Source: Comamonas halotolerans
GTDB lineage: Bacteria > Pseudomonadota > Gammaproteobacteria > Burkholderiales > Burkholderiaceae_C
DNA: 64,000 nucleotides
Assembly: GCF_030162935.1 (NCBI RefSeq)
Contig: NZ_JASAUZ010000012.1
Location: 372,001-436,000 of the forward strand
Direction: 5' to 3'
Program-made: the position numbers and the translations under genes
Shown here: positions 1-10,494 of the stretch, piece by piece
How positions within the stretch are numbered: position 1 is the stretch's first letter
Layout of the letters: every line of letters starts with the position of its first letter
The notes under the pieces: model-generated
Seen by the model: the letters and a program-made list of their open reading frames with translations, nothing else
Databases searched by the model: none
What the model was told of the DNA's origin: nothing

Positions 1-104
1 AAACCCTAGGTTTTGCTACATGAAATGCGCTTTTTTTGCAAAAAAAGAACGATTGTGCGATTTAGTGGAGTGCCGCTTGATGCAAATCTAAAGTTGACGG
101 CAAC

Positions 105-134
105 AAAAAAACCACATAGCGAGGGCCATGTGGG
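105..134 (-). terminator. Likely intrinsic terminator of pyrF
   Basis: Read on the minus strand, a 6-bp stem (CCACAT/ATGTGG, bases 112-117 and 128-133) is followed by seven T's (the A-run at 105-111). It lies about 40 bases past the pyrF stop. The stem is short, so strength is uncertain. Confidence 0.6.
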
Positions 135-170
135 TTGAAAAGCGCGTGTGCTTAGGTCGTAAGCACGTTC

Positions 171-1001
171 TTAAGCTGCCAGTGCTGCTTGGTTGAGCGT
201 CTCGCGGGTGTCCATGGCTGCTTGGCGTGCAGCTGCGGCAAAGTCTTCTCCTTGCGAGGCATACAGCACAGCGCGAGAGGAGTTGATGATGATGGGCCCG
301 CCGCCAAGGCGCGCGGCCTTCACGGTGGCTACGGCATCGCCCCCCTGGGCACCAACGCCAGGAATCAGCAATGGCAAAGTGGGTGCTACGGCGCGTACGC
401 GTTCAATCTCGTGGGGGCGTGTGGCACCCACTACCAAACCGAGCTGACCATTGGTGTTCCACGGACCCTGGGCCAGTTTGGCGACGTGCTCAAACATATG
501 TGGCTGGCCGGGGACATCGGCCAGCACCTGGGCTTGCAGATCATCGCCACCAGGGTTGGATGTGCGACACAGCAAGAAAGCGCCCTTGCCTTCGTATTTG
601 AGGTAAGGCGTGATGGAGTCAAAGCCCATGAATGGCGAAAGCGTGACGGCATCTGCACCGTAGCGTTCAAAAGCCTCTTTGGCGTATTGCTCGGCGGTGG
701 AGCCGATATCACCGCGCTTGGCATCCAGAATGACGGGCACATGAGGGGCCACTTTGCGCATGTGCGCCATGAGCTTTTCGAGCTGGTCTTCGGCACGATG
801 TGCTGCGAAGTAGGCGATCTGGGGCTTGAAACTGTTCACCAGATCGTGGGTGGCATCGACAATGGCGGCGCAGAAGTCGTAGATCTTGGAAGCGTCACCA
901 CGCATGGCAGCGGGGAACTTGGAAGGCTCGGGGTCCAGTCCCACGCACAGCATGGAGTTGTTGCGCGTGGACGCGTCGCGCAGCATGTCGAGAAAAGTCA
1001 T
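171..1001 (-). CDS. pyrF: Orotidine 5'-phosphate decarboxylase
   Basis: This enzyme decarboxylates OMP to UMP, the last step of de novo pyrimidine synthesis, in the cytosol. The 276-residue protein has the catalytic Asp-Lys-Asp signature in [11 protein letters not shown] (about residues 92-102) on a TIM-barrel pattern. Its length and the [12 protein letters not shown] start region fit the longer type 2 PyrF found in beta-proteobacteria and actinobacteria rather than the 230-residue E. coli type. The ATG at 999-1001 is preferred; a TTG three codons upstream is also open. It is divergent from the EamA gene, with a gap of only 38 bases between the starts. Confidence 0.95.
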   Translation of the reverse strand: MTFLDMLRDASTRNNSMLCVGLDPEPSKFPAAMRGDASKIYDFCAAIVDATHDLVNSFKPQIAYFAAHRAEDQLEKLMAHMRKVAPHVPVILDAKRGDIGSTAEQYAKEAFERYGADAVTLSPFMGFDSITPYLKYEGKGAFLLCRTSNPGGDDLQAQVLADVPGQPHMFEHVAKLAQGPWNTNGQLGLVVGATRPHEIERVRAVAPTLPLLIPGVGAQGGDAVATVKAARLGGGPIIINSSRAVLYASQGEDFAAAARQAAMDTRETLNQAALAA

Positions 1002-1039
1002 GAGCAGCAATTGTAGGGGGCAGGCACAATCTACGTCCT

Positions 1040-1924
1040 ATGCCTGCTTTTACTCCCCGACAATTGGTTCTTCTGGTGCTGCTGACGCTGATTTGGGGCG
1101 TGAACTGGCCGATCATGAAGCTCGGAGTGACGCATTTCCCGCCGCTGAGCTTTCGCGCCATCTCAATGTGGATCGGTTTGCTGGTGGTGCTGTGTGTGCT
1201 GCGAATGCAAAAACAGTCTTTGAGCATTGCACGCGAGCACTGGGGCACGCTGGCCAGGCTCACGCTGTTCAATATGGTGATCTGGCACTGTCTGGTGATT
1301 GTGGCCATGCCTCTGGTCTCCAGCGGGCGAGCAGCCATTCTGGGCTACACCATGCCTATTTTTTCAGCAGTGATTGGCAGCTTGATTTACCGTGACCGTC
1401 TGGCTGGCCGCGCCTGGTGTGGCGTTGCTGCGGCATTCCTGGGCGTGATGCTGCTGCTGTGGCATGAATTTGGCGCTTTGGGCAGTCGACCCACAGGCGC
1501 TTTGATGATTTTGTTTGCAGCCTTTTGCTGGGCGATTGGAACGCAGATGATGCGGCGGGCCTCCATGCCTGTGCCCGTGTTGACCATGGCGTTCTGGATG
1601 ATGCTGATCACGGCACTCGTGCTGAGTTTGGGGGCGGTATCTCTGGAGCGAAGTCAGTGGCACCTACCCGGCACGGTTGCGGTGGGCACCATCTTGTTCA
1701 ACGGACTGCTGGTAGTAGGTTTTGCGCAGGTGGTCTGGTTTGTCCTGGCGCGCAGCCTGCCGCCGGTGGCTTCTACCCTGAGTGTGATGTTTATCCCCGT
1801 ACTGGGGGTGTTCAGCGGCGCGTGGTGGCTCAATGAGGTGCTTCACTGGCAAGACTGGACGGCAGTGGCGCTGATGGTGCTGGCCATTGCGACCGTCTTG
1901 TGGCCCAGCCGCAAAGCGGTATGA
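1040..1924 (+). CDS. EamA/DMT-family permease
   Basis: This is a 294-residue integral membrane protein with about ten hydrophobic segments arranged as two EamA repeats, roughly residues 8-140 and 150-288. The first repeat opens with the family-typical LLTLIWGVNWPIMKLG. Members of the drug/metabolite transporter superfamily export amino acids and other small metabolites; the substrate cannot be told from sequence. It is divergent from pyrF and ends just before a strong terminator, so it is probably transcribed alone. Confidence 0.88.
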   Translation: MPAFTPRQLVLLVLLTLIWGVNWPIMKLGVTHFPPLSFRAISMWIGLLVVLCVLRMQKQSLSIAREHWGTLARLTLFNMVIWHCLVIVAMPLVSSGRAAILGYTMPIFSAVIGSLIYRDRLAGRAWCGVAAAFLGVMLLLWHEFGALGSRPTGALMILFAAFCWAIGTQMMRRASMPVPVLTMAFWMMLITALVLSLGAVSLERSQWHLPGTVAVGTILFNGLLVVGFAQVVWFVLARSLPPVASTLSVMFIPVLGVFSGAWWLNEVLHWQDWTAVALMVLAIATVLWPSRKAV

Positions 1925-1954
1925 CAGGATGCAACTTTTGCTGTGAAGTATGCT

Positions 1955-1992
1955 CAGAAATCAGCATCTACTGCTGATTTCTGGGTTTTTTT
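1955..1992 (+). terminator. Strong intrinsic terminator touching the exoD start codon
   Basis: A perfect 12-bp stem (CAGAAATCAGCA, 1955-1966, with TGCTGATTTCTG, 1972-1983) has a 5-base loop, then GG and seven T's. The T-run ends at 1992 and the ATG of the next gene begins at 1993. It should end transcription from the EamA gene. Confidence 0.85.
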
Positions 1993-2586
1993 ATGCTGAG
2001 CCACCTGCTCACTACCGTCATTGATGAAATTGATGGTGACACGGTCACCTTGAAAGAGCTGTTGGAGCGTAGCGGTCGTCAAGGCATGTTGCTGATCTGC
2101 GCGCTGTCTACGCTGCCATTTCTCATTCCCGTATCTATTCCCGGTGTTTCCACCGTTTTTGGTGCAGCCATTGTGCTGCTCGCTTCGGCCCTGTTTTTGA
2201 ATCGTCTGCCCTGGCTGCCCCAACGTATCTTGCTGAAACCGTTGGATGCCAATAAGTTGGTACCTGTACTGCATAAAGGCGTGGCCGTTGTGAGCAAGAT
2301 TGACCGTTGGGTGAAAGAGCGCTGGCTGGGGCTGACCTCTGTGCCCATGCTGCGCCTGAACTGCGCAGCAGTGGTGTTTGGTGGCTTGCTGCTGATGGCG
2401 CCGCTGGGGCCGATTCCCTTTTCCAACACCGCGCCTGCCGTGGGGATCTTGCTGTTGACGGTGGGGCTGCTGCAGCGCGATGGCCTTTTCGTGATTCTGG
2501 GATACCTAGGCCTGGTACTCAGCGTGGCGTACTTCAGTGTGCTGGGCTATCTGGCATGGACGGGGGGCAGCTACCTGTTCGGGTAA
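1993..2586 (+). CDS. ExoD-family membrane protein
   Basis: This 197-residue protein matches the ExoD family, named after a Sinorhizobium exopolysaccharide and alkali-tolerance gene; biochemical function is unknown. It has a soluble N-terminal part with the family pattern DGDTVTLKELLERSGRQG (about residues 14-31), then three or four membrane segments including a PFLIPVSIPGVST stretch. The ATG fits family starts, but the bases just upstream are the T-run of a terminator and hold no Shine-Dalgarno sequence. Translation may start leaderless or from an unusual site. Its own terminator follows. Confidence 0.85.
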   Translation: MLSHLLTTVIDEIDGDTVTLKELLERSGRQGMLLICALSTLPFLIPVSIPGVSTVFGAAIVLLASALFLNRLPWLPQRILLKPLDANKLVPVLHKGVAVVSKIDRWVKERWLGLTSVPMLRLNCAAVVFGGLLLMAPLGPIPFSNTAPAVGILLLTVGLLQRDGLFVILGYLGLVLSVAYFSVLGYLAWTGGSYLFG

Positions 2587-2603
2587 CGTAAGCGCATCAA
2601 CCA

Positions 2604-2640
2604 CAAAGCCCGCAGCTTAGATGTTGCGGGCTTTGTTTTG
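2604..2640 (+). terminator. Intrinsic terminator of exoD
   Basis: An 11-bp perfect stem (CAAAGCCCGCA, 2604-2614, with TGCGGGCTTTG, 2625-2635) has a 10-base loop and is followed by TTTTG. Confidence 0.85.
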
Positions 2641-2675
2641 ATTGCTTTCAGCGCTTGCTACACAAGCGCTAGAAG
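2641..2675. repeat. REP-like palindromic element, copy 1
   Basis: AGCGCTTG (2650-2657) pairs with CAAGCGCT (2663-2670) across a 5-base loop, flanked by an imperfect GCTTTC/GAAGC extension. It lies between the convergent ends of exoD and pgk. It resembles the elements at 26309-26341 and 48777-48810. Confidence 0.55.
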
Positions 2676-2696
2676 CCAGTTTGGCCTGAAGCCTGA

Positions 2697-3890
2697 TTAA
2701 TCGTTGGCGCGCTTTTGCAGGATTTCAAAGGCGGGCAGGGTCTTGCCTTCCAGCACTTCCAGGAAGGCACCGCCGCCGGTGGAGATATAGCCCACCTTGT
2801 CTTCGATGCCGTACTTGGCAATGGCGGCCAGCGTGTCGCCGCCGCCAGCAATGCTGAAAGCGGCTGATTCAGCAATCGCAGCCGCTATGGTCTTGGTGCC
2901 GTTGGCAAACTGGTCAAACTCGAACACGCCCACGGGGCCGTTCCAGACAATGGTGCCAGCCTTCTTGAGCTGCTCGGCCAGCTTGGCGGCAGTTTCAGGG
3001 CCGATGTCCAGAATCATGTCATCGTCTTCAACTTCGGTGGCTTTCTTCACGGTAGCGGGCGCATCGGCTGCGAAAGCCTTGGCGGTGACCACGTCGGTAG
3101 GCACGGGCACGTCTGCACCGCGGGCGGCCATGGCGTCGATCACGGCCTTGGCTTCACCAATCAGATCAGGCTCTGCCAACGATTTGCCGATTTTCAGGCC
3201 AGCAGCCAGCATGAAGGTGTTGGCAATGCCGCCGCCTACGATCAACTGGTCCACGTTCTTGGCCAGCGACTGCAAAATGGTCAGCTTGGTCGATACCTTG
3301 GAGCCTGCCACGATGGCAGCCAGGGGGCGCGCGGGGGCGGCCAGCGCCTTGGTGATGGCGTCAATTTCGGCAGACAGCAGTGGACCTGCACAGGCGATGG
3401 GGGCAAATTGTGCGATACCGTAGGTGGTGCCTTCGGCGCGGTGGGCGGTGCCAAATGCGTCATGCACAAAGATGTCGCACAAGGCGGCCAGCTTGTGTGC
3501 CAGTTCTTCCTTGTTCTTCTTTTCACCTATGTTCACGCGGCAGTTTTCCAACAGCACGACTTGGCCGGGCTGCACCTGAACACCATCCACCCAGTTGGCG
3601 ACCAGAGGCACTTCGCGGCCCAGCAGTTCGCCCAGGCGCTTGGCCACAGGAGCCAGGGAATCTTCTGGCTTGAATTCTCCCTCTGTGGGGCGGCCCAGGT
3701 GACTGGTTACCATGACTGCTGCACCGGCTTTCAGCGCCATTTCAATGGCAGGCACCGAAGCGCGCACGCGGGTGTCTTCGGTGATCTGGCCTGCATCGTT
3801 GAGCGGCACGTTCAAATCGGCACGAATGAAAACACGTTGGCCTTGGACTTTGCCTTGGGCGCACAGGTCGGAAAAGCGGATGATGTTCAT
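2697..3890 (-). CDS. pgk: Phosphoglycerate kinase
   Basis: It moves the phosphate of 1,3-bisphosphoglycerate to ADP in lower glycolysis and runs in reverse in gluconeogenesis. The 397-residue protein has the usual two-domain layout. The N-terminal substrate motifs are [10 protein letters not shown] (near residue 20) and SHLGRP (near 60). The nucleotide-binding GGGDTLAA lies near the C-terminus. The chosen ATG (3888-3890) begins MNIIRFSDL; a TTG five codons upstream is open but less likely. It is the last of the leftward genes purB - yaeQ - pgk, 77 bases after yaeQ. Confidence 0.97.
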   Translation of the reverse strand: MNIIRFSDLCAQGKVQGQRVFIRADLNVPLNDAGQITEDTRVRASVPAIEMALKAGAAVMVTSHLGRPTEGEFKPEDSLAPVAKRLGELLGREVPLVANWVDGVQVQPGQVVLLENCRVNIGEKKNKEELAHKLAALCDIFVHDAFGTAHRAEGTTYGIAQFAPIACAGPLLSAEIDAITKALAAPARPLAAIVAGSKVSTKLTILQSLAKNVDQLIVGGGIANTFMLAAGLKIGKSLAEPDLIGEAKAVIDAMAARGADVPVPTDVVTAKAFAADAPATVKKATEVEDDDMILDIGPETAAKLAEQLKKAGTIVWNGPVGVFEFDQFANGTKTIAAAIAESAAFSIAGGGDTLAAIAKYGIEDKVGYISTGGGAFLEVLEGKTLPAFEILQKRAND

Positions 3891-3967
3891 GGCGTCAGCC
3901 TTCAAGTCTTATAGAAGTGTGTGGAAAACTGGGTGGCATTGTAGGCGGCGCACGGTGGAAGCAGGTC

Positions 3968-4528
3968 TTATTTCCAGCGCTGGGGCTCGACAAAAACCGT
4001 CCCAAGGTCGCTGGACAGCGTCAGCTGGCCTTCCTGGATGGTGGCTTGCAGCTGCATGCTGCGTTCTGCCAGGCCGCCGAGTTGCTGCGCAATTTCGGAG
4101 TCGATGTACAGCACTTCCAGCTTGCTTTGGCGGTTGACCTTGCCCTCCAGACCCTTCCACCACACATTGGCTGCATGGTTGAACGGGTAGACCAGCACGT
4201 GGTCGGACTTGTTGCAGGCTTTGGTGATGGGCTTTTCCTCGGGCTGGCCTACCTCGATCCACAGGCGCTTTTGGCCGGTGTAGTCGGTGATATGCACATC
4301 CGGATCATCGGGATCGCTCAGGCCCACGCCAAAACCCAGTGTGCCGTCACCGTTGCACAGTGCCTGCAATTGCCAGGCATTGAGCGCCAGAGCGACCAGT
4401 CGGATCATCATGCGGTCATCAGTCTCGCTGGGATGGCGCGCCAAGGTCAGATTGTGGTCTGCGTAGTAGTTGTGGTCGATGTCGGCAATCGACAGATTGG
4501 CCTTGTAGACCGTAGATTTCAGTGCCAT
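3968..4528 (-). CDS. yaeQ: YaeQ family protein
   Basis: This 186-residue protein is recognised as YaeQ from its start (MALKSTVYKANLSIADIDH), the LTLARHPSETDDRMM segment, and LWIEVGQPEEKPITKACNKSD. YaeQ adopts a PD-(D/E)xK nuclease-like fold; E. coli YaeQ was first reported as an RfaH suppressor, and its true substrate is unknown. The ATG at 4526-4528 is chosen because the family starts there, and the upstream open frame reads through the purB terminator. The purB terminator lies between it and purB, so it probably has its own promoter or depends on readthrough. Confidence 0.9.
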   Translation of the reverse strand: MALKSTVYKANLSIADIDHNYYADHNLTLARHPSETDDRMMIRLVALALNAWQLQALCNGDGTLGFGVGLSDPDDPDVHITDYTGQKRLWIEVGQPEEKPITKACNKSDHVLVYPFNHAANVWWKGLEGKVNRQSKLEVLYIDSEIAQQLGGLAERSMQLQATIQEGQLTLSSDLGTVFVEPQRWK

Positions 4529-4570
4529 GGCGGGTGTCTGGTGCGGCAGCCCGCAGGGGGCTGAATGGGG

Positions 4571-4620
4571 ATAAAAACAAGAGCTGCCAGCGCTGGTTTG
4601 TCCGCGCGTGGGCAGCTCTT
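4571..4620 (-). terminator. Intrinsic terminator of purB
   Basis: A 10-bp perfect stem (AAGAGCTGCC, 4579-4588, with GGCAGCTCTT, 4611-4620) has a 22-base partly paired loop. On the minus strand it is followed by GTTTTTAT (4571-4578). Confidence 0.8.
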
Positions 4621-4666
4621 GATGGCTGCTGCGCTCAGCAGGAAAGCGCAGCAGCATGGGCGTGGA

Positions 4667-6345
<1,679 letters not shown>

Positions 6346-7551
6346 TCATAGGGCCAGCAATTTTTCCAAAGGTAGGCGAACTCGCACGTCTTTGTGTGCG
6401 ACAGGGCTGACAATCTTCCAGGTCGCCTGAGCGGTGTCACGGGGGATAGGCTCCCCGGTTGCCATGCCGGAGCGGTTCAGGAGTACTGCAACGCGAGGAG
6501 TGGCTGCAGAACTGCCTCGCCGCACTACGACGGCTATTTCATCGGTGGCCAGCTTGACCCAGGCACCGGGTGGATAAATGCCCAAAGCCTTGACCAGTGC
6601 AGCGCCGGCCTCATCCACAGACTTGGTCTCGTCGTAGTAGCTGGCCTGCATGGCAGATGTGACCGACATAGGCTCGCGGCTGGCGCGTGGTGCGATGCGT
6701 GCGCCAAAAATGTCGGAGCGCTGAATCAGGCGCGCCATTTGCTGGCTCAGCGTTTTCTCTGACAGTTTGCCCGGCGCACGGTGATGGTGGGTACGTACTG
6801 CGTCCAGCCATAGAGGGTCCGAAATACCCATGGTGCGCAAAATGCTCACAGACATGTCGGAGTGCTGATCCACGGCCTGAGCTTGCTGGGGCGTGAGTGG
6901 TGTGCTCTGCAGTGCCAACTCATCTTGTAGGCGTGCCATGCCAATGTTCATGCTCAGTGCGGCACGGCCCAGTGTCAGGACACGGTTTTCGGGCCAGCGC
7001 AGGGTCTCGCGTGCCACTGTCATGCAGATGGATGCGACCAGCATCGAGTGTGTGGCGCAGTAATAATGCGTTTCTTGTGCCGACATCTGCATCAGTGCCA
7101 GCAGCGTGGCATCCGGATTTTTGAGTAGATAGCGGCTGAATCCGGAGAACAGATCTTCAAAGCGCACGGCAAAACTGGCAGGCTCCGGATTGCGCAGCAA
7201 TTGCGTGAGCCCCAGCTGCCACTCTCTCCAGACCGGGGGACTGTCCTCCTGCTCATTCTCCGCAAGCACAGGGGCTGCGGAAGTTTGCAAGGTCATGTTT
7301 GTAATCTTGTTCAGCGGTTTGTTAGACAGTAACAAGGACTGAATCTGCGCCAGAAATGCTCGATAGCTTTCTCCCGATTCATCAACATCCACATACAGTG
7401 CTTGTCCTCGGGTGAGTAGCACTCGCAGGTCGTCCGCCGAGCGAATCACATACCCTTTGTTGGCCAGCAATACCCCGCCGGTTCCGCGCAGTGCGAATGG
7501 AATAGGCCGGCCAAAGGGAATAGACGAGAGATTTAATTCAACGAGGTTCAT
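6346..7551 (-). CDS. Degenerate HD-GYP domain protein
   Basis: This 401-residue soluble protein resembles the HD-GYP class of cyclic-di-GMP phosphodiesterases. The HD-type helical core spans about residues 155-300, with HYYCATHSMLVASICMTVA, then LGRAALSMNIGM, then RTHHHRAPG. The position that should read His-Asp (usually LHDIGK) reads Met-Asn, and no GYP-type loop is evident. Metal-dependent hydrolysis is therefore doubtful. The first 110 residues look like a separate alpha/beta segment. It follows glnE by 86 bases on the same strand. It may act as a non-catalytic c-di-GMP sensor or scaffold; that is inference. Confidence 0.75.
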   Translation of the reverse strand: MNLVELNLSSIPFGRPIPFALRGTGGVLLANKGYVIRSADDLRVLLTRGQALYVDVDESGESYRAFLAQIQSLLLSNKPLNKITNMTLQTSAAPVLAENEQEDSPPVWREWQLGLTQLLRNPEPASFAVRFEDLFSGFSRYLLKNPDATLLALMQMSAQETHYYCATHSMLVASICMTVARETLRWPENRVLTLGRAALSMNIGMARLQDELALQSTPLTPQQAQAVDQHSDMSVSILRTMGISDPLWLDAVRTHHHRAPGKLSEKTLSQQMARLIQRSDIFGARIAPRASREPMSVTSAMQASYYDETKSVDEAGAALVKALGIYPPGAWVKLATDEIAVVVRRGSSAATPRVAVLLNRSGMATGEPIPRDTAQATWKIVSPVAHKDVRVRLPLEKLLAL

Positions 7552-7637
7552 TGGAGTTCAAACGCAGTTGAACATATTCTTACATTTTGATGCTGAATGA
7601 ACTGGCTGAACGCTGACTTTGAGATGGATATTGAGCG

Positions 7638-10385
7638 TCAACAAGGGAAAACTGCCTGCCACAGCGCCAAAATTGCATCTCGGTGCTGCGTGATCAGGCT
7701 CTCGTTGACCATTCCATTGTCTTCATCCAGACGAGACTGGTGCTGGATACGCCTTAATGCGCGGTAAGCAGTGGCGGCAGACTGACCGATGCCCTGAGGG
7801 AGTAAGCCGGCGGCTTCTGCGCGCTGCAACAATGCAATATTGCCCACGTTGCCTGTCAACTCTGGGTGTTGTGCAGATTGCGAAAGCACCAGATATTGCA
7901 CAGCAAATTCCGCATCAACCATTCCGCCCGGACTGTGCTTGACATCAAACAATTCGCTGCGCACGGGGTGTGCCGCACGCACCCGATCCCGCATGCTCAC
8001 GATTTCAGCGCTGAGTGACTGCGCGTCCCGTGCTGCAGTGATCACGGACGCTCGCACCTCATCGAAGCGCTGGCGCAAGTTTTTGCTGCCCAGGACAAAG
8101 CGCGCCCGCGTCATGGCCTGATGCTCCCAGGTCCAAGCTGTATTGCTGCCGCGTTGCTGCTGGTAGTCTGCGTAGGATTTGAAGCTGGTGACCAGCAGAC
8201 CCGAGTTGCCATTGGGACGCAGGGCAGTGTCTATTTCGTACAAATCACCTTCGCCGGTTTTGACCGTGAGCCAGTTGATGAGCTTGCGTACCCAGGCGGT
8301 GTAGATCTCGGGCGCATTCTCGTCGTCATCATCAAAAATGAAGACAATGTCCAGATCACTGCCGTAACCCAGCTCTTTGCCGCCTAGTTTGCCGTAGCCG
8401 ATGATGCCGAACTGCGGATCTTCGCGGTGGCGCTGCTTGAGTCGATTCCAGCACCACTGCGCGGTCACGCGCAGCACGCTGTCGGCCAGCGCGCTCAGGT
8501 CGTCCGCCACTTGTTCGACGGTGATGGCTCCTTCCACGTCGCGCGCAAGTGTCCTGAATGTTTCAGCGTGCTGGGCGCGGCGCAGCAGATTCAGCAGGTT
8601 TTCGTCGTCGTCCTCGCCAGTGCTTTCCAGGGCCTGCAGTCGCAGCGCCATCTCATTTTCAAAGTCAGCAGCGCTGAAGCGTTCGGTAAAGAGTTGGTCG
8701 CTGGCCAGCTCATCAATCACTCCAGGGTGCTGTTGCAAATAGCGGGCTGGCCACTTCGCCGCTCCCAGCAAATCCAGCAAGCGTTCATGCACGGACGGAC
8801 GCTCCAGCAATAGCGCCAGATAGCTCTCTCTGCGCAACAAAGGTTCCAGCCAGTTGATAAAACGGATGGCCGCCACTTCTTGCAAAGAACCGTCTTTGAC
8901 CCGCTGGGCGGTCTGCTGAACCAGACGGAACAGGCGTGCTCGGGCCTCGTCGCGCAAGCCTCTCACCTTGATGTGGTCGCGCCACTCAGTAATGCGCTGC
9001 GCCATTTGGGGAGGCAACTGGTCGATCAGGGTTTCAAGATCCGGTGCGTTGCTGCTACCGTTGACCGAACGTGGTCCATTGCACGTGCCATTTTGACATT
9101 GACCGGCCTGGTTGCCGCCCAGCAAAGTGTCGAACTCTTGCGCCACCAATTCGCGGTGCGTGTCCAGTTGCAGCAAAAAGTTGCGCGTGTCCGGATAGCC
9201 CATGGTGTGCGCAATCCATTCCAGATCATCATCACGGGTGGGCAGCACATGGGTCTGCTGATCATCCAGATACTGGATGCGGTGCTCCACATTGCGCAAA
9301 AAGGTATAGGCCTGCGCCAGTTGCTCCGCCGTTTCCTGGGGCATCAGATTGGCGCGCGCCAGGCGCTGCAGGGCTTGCAGCGTAGGTCGGCAACGCAGTT
9401 CGGGAAATTGCCCCCCGCGTACGACTTGCAGCAGCTGTACGGTGAATTCGATTTCACGAATCCCTCCGCGAGACAACTTCACGTCGTTGGCCCGTTCCGG
9501 ATGACCTGCACTGCGGCGCACAGCATGCTCACGAATCTGGCGATGCAGGCTGCGCAGTGAGTCAAAGACGCTGTAGTCCAGATATTTACGAAATACGAAC
9601 GGCAGCACCACGGAACGCAGAGCTTGCACATTCGGCGCCTGCACGGCTGCAAATGGCGCGACTACCCGGCTCTTGAGCCAGGCAAAGCGTTCCCATTCAC
9701 GCCCATGCACCTGCAGATAGTCTTCCAAGGAGGAGAGGCTGACGGCAGCAGGCCCCGAATTGCCATGGGGGCGCAGGGCCAGGTCCACGCGAAATACAAA
9801 GCCATGTTCGGTGGTGTCGCCAATCAGGGTATAGATGGCTTTGACGGCCTTGCCAAAGTACTCGTGGTTGCTGATTTTGCCGCGTCCATCACTCAGGCCT
9901 TGTGTTTCACCTTCGTGCTCGTAGACATAGATCAGATCAATATCACTGGAGACATTGAGTTCGCGCGCCCCAAACTTACCCATGCCGATGATCCACAGCG
10001 GCACGGCTTGACCATCGGGCCCGGTAGGGGTGCCATGGCGGGTGTCAAGTTCTTGGCGCACATGTGTGCAGGCGCGGTCCAGTGCCAGCTCTGCCAAGGC
10101 GGTGACACCGTGCGTGATCAGCCCCAAGTCTGCTGTCTGCGTGCAGTCCAGCACCATCAAGCGCTCCATCACCAGTTGGCGCAGCACACGCAGTGCGGCA
10201 GGCAGATCAAGACCGTGCTGGGATTGCAGTGTGTGCAAGCCTTGCTCAATGGTGGTGCGATCAGGTGGACCGGCAGGCAGCACGCTCATCAAGTCGGCGT
10301 AGCGACGATGAAGGCGTTGCCAGAAGCGAGAGTGCTCCGCAGTAGAGCGCTCAGTAGGCGTTTGAATATGGTCTGCGATCTGCAT
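7638..10385 (-). CDS. glnE: Bifunctional glutamine synthetase adenylyltransferase/adenylyl-removing enzyme
   Basis: It adenylylates and de-adenylylates glutamine synthetase in response to PII, which tunes nitrogen assimilation. The protein is about 915 residues and holds two nucleotidyltransferase domains. The N-terminal de-adenylylase half has GMGKFGARELNVSSDIDLIYV and the C-terminal adenylylase half has GYGKLGGKELGYGSDLDIVFI; each carries the G-x-G..SD-x-D metal site. The start is uncertain between the ATG at 10383-10385 and a GTG at 10410-10412, which has AAGGA only three bases ahead. It is divergent from yhdP. Confidence 0.95.
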   Translation of the reverse strand: MQIADHIQTPTERSTAEHSRFWQRLHRRYADLMSVLPAGPPDRTTIEQGLHTLQSQHGLDLPAALRVLRQLVMERLMVLDCTQTADLGLITHGVTALAELALDRACTHVRQELDTRHGTPTGPDGQAVPLWIIGMGKFGARELNVSSDIDLIYVYEHEGETQGLSDGRGKISNHEYFGKAVKAIYTLIGDTTEHGFVFRVDLALRPHGNSGPAAVSLSSLEDYLQVHGREWERFAWLKSRVVAPFAAVQAPNVQALRSVVLPFVFRKYLDYSVFDSLRSLHRQIREHAVRRSAGHPERANDVKLSRGGIREIEFTVQLLQVVRGGQFPELRCRPTLQALQRLARANLMPQETAEQLAQAYTFLRNVEHRIQYLDDQQTHVLPTRDDDLEWIAHTMGYPDTRNFLLQLDTHRELVAQEFDTLLGGNQAGQCQNGTCNGPRSVNGSSNAPDLETLIDQLPPQMAQRITEWRDHIKVRGLRDEARARLFRLVQQTAQRVKDGSLQEVAAIRFINWLEPLLRRESYLALLLERPSVHERLLDLLGAAKWPARYLQQHPGVIDELASDQLFTERFSAADFENEMALRLQALESTGEDDDENLLNLLRRAQHAETFRTLARDVEGAITVEQVADDLSALADSVLRVTAQWCWNRLKQRHREDPQFGIIGYGKLGGKELGYGSDLDIVFIFDDDDENAPEIYTAWVRKLINWLTVKTGEGDLYEIDTALRPNGNSGLLVTSFKSYADYQQQRGSNTAWTWEHQAMTRARFVLGSKNLRQRFDEVRASVITAARDAQSLSAEIVSMRDRVRAAHPVRSELFDVKHSPGGMVDAEFAVQYLVLSQSAQHPELTGNVGNIALLQRAEAAGLLPQGIGQSAATAYRALRRIQHQSRLDEDNGMVNESLITQHRDAILALWQAVFPC

Positions 10386-10494
10386 GCTTGGCACTGGTTG
10401 GTGCGAGTTCACAGATCCTTGAAGCCGTTACCCTTGGTGTCATACCCTTGCCAGGGCAAGCGGGCGATAATTCCAGCTATCTGTGAACCCACGA

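Noticed and set aside
30..47. Perfect palindrome CTTTTTTTGCAAAAAAAG
   Set aside because: It could be part of a terminator or promoter for a gene left of the window, but its context is cut off and the stem is only A/T apart from the centre and ends.
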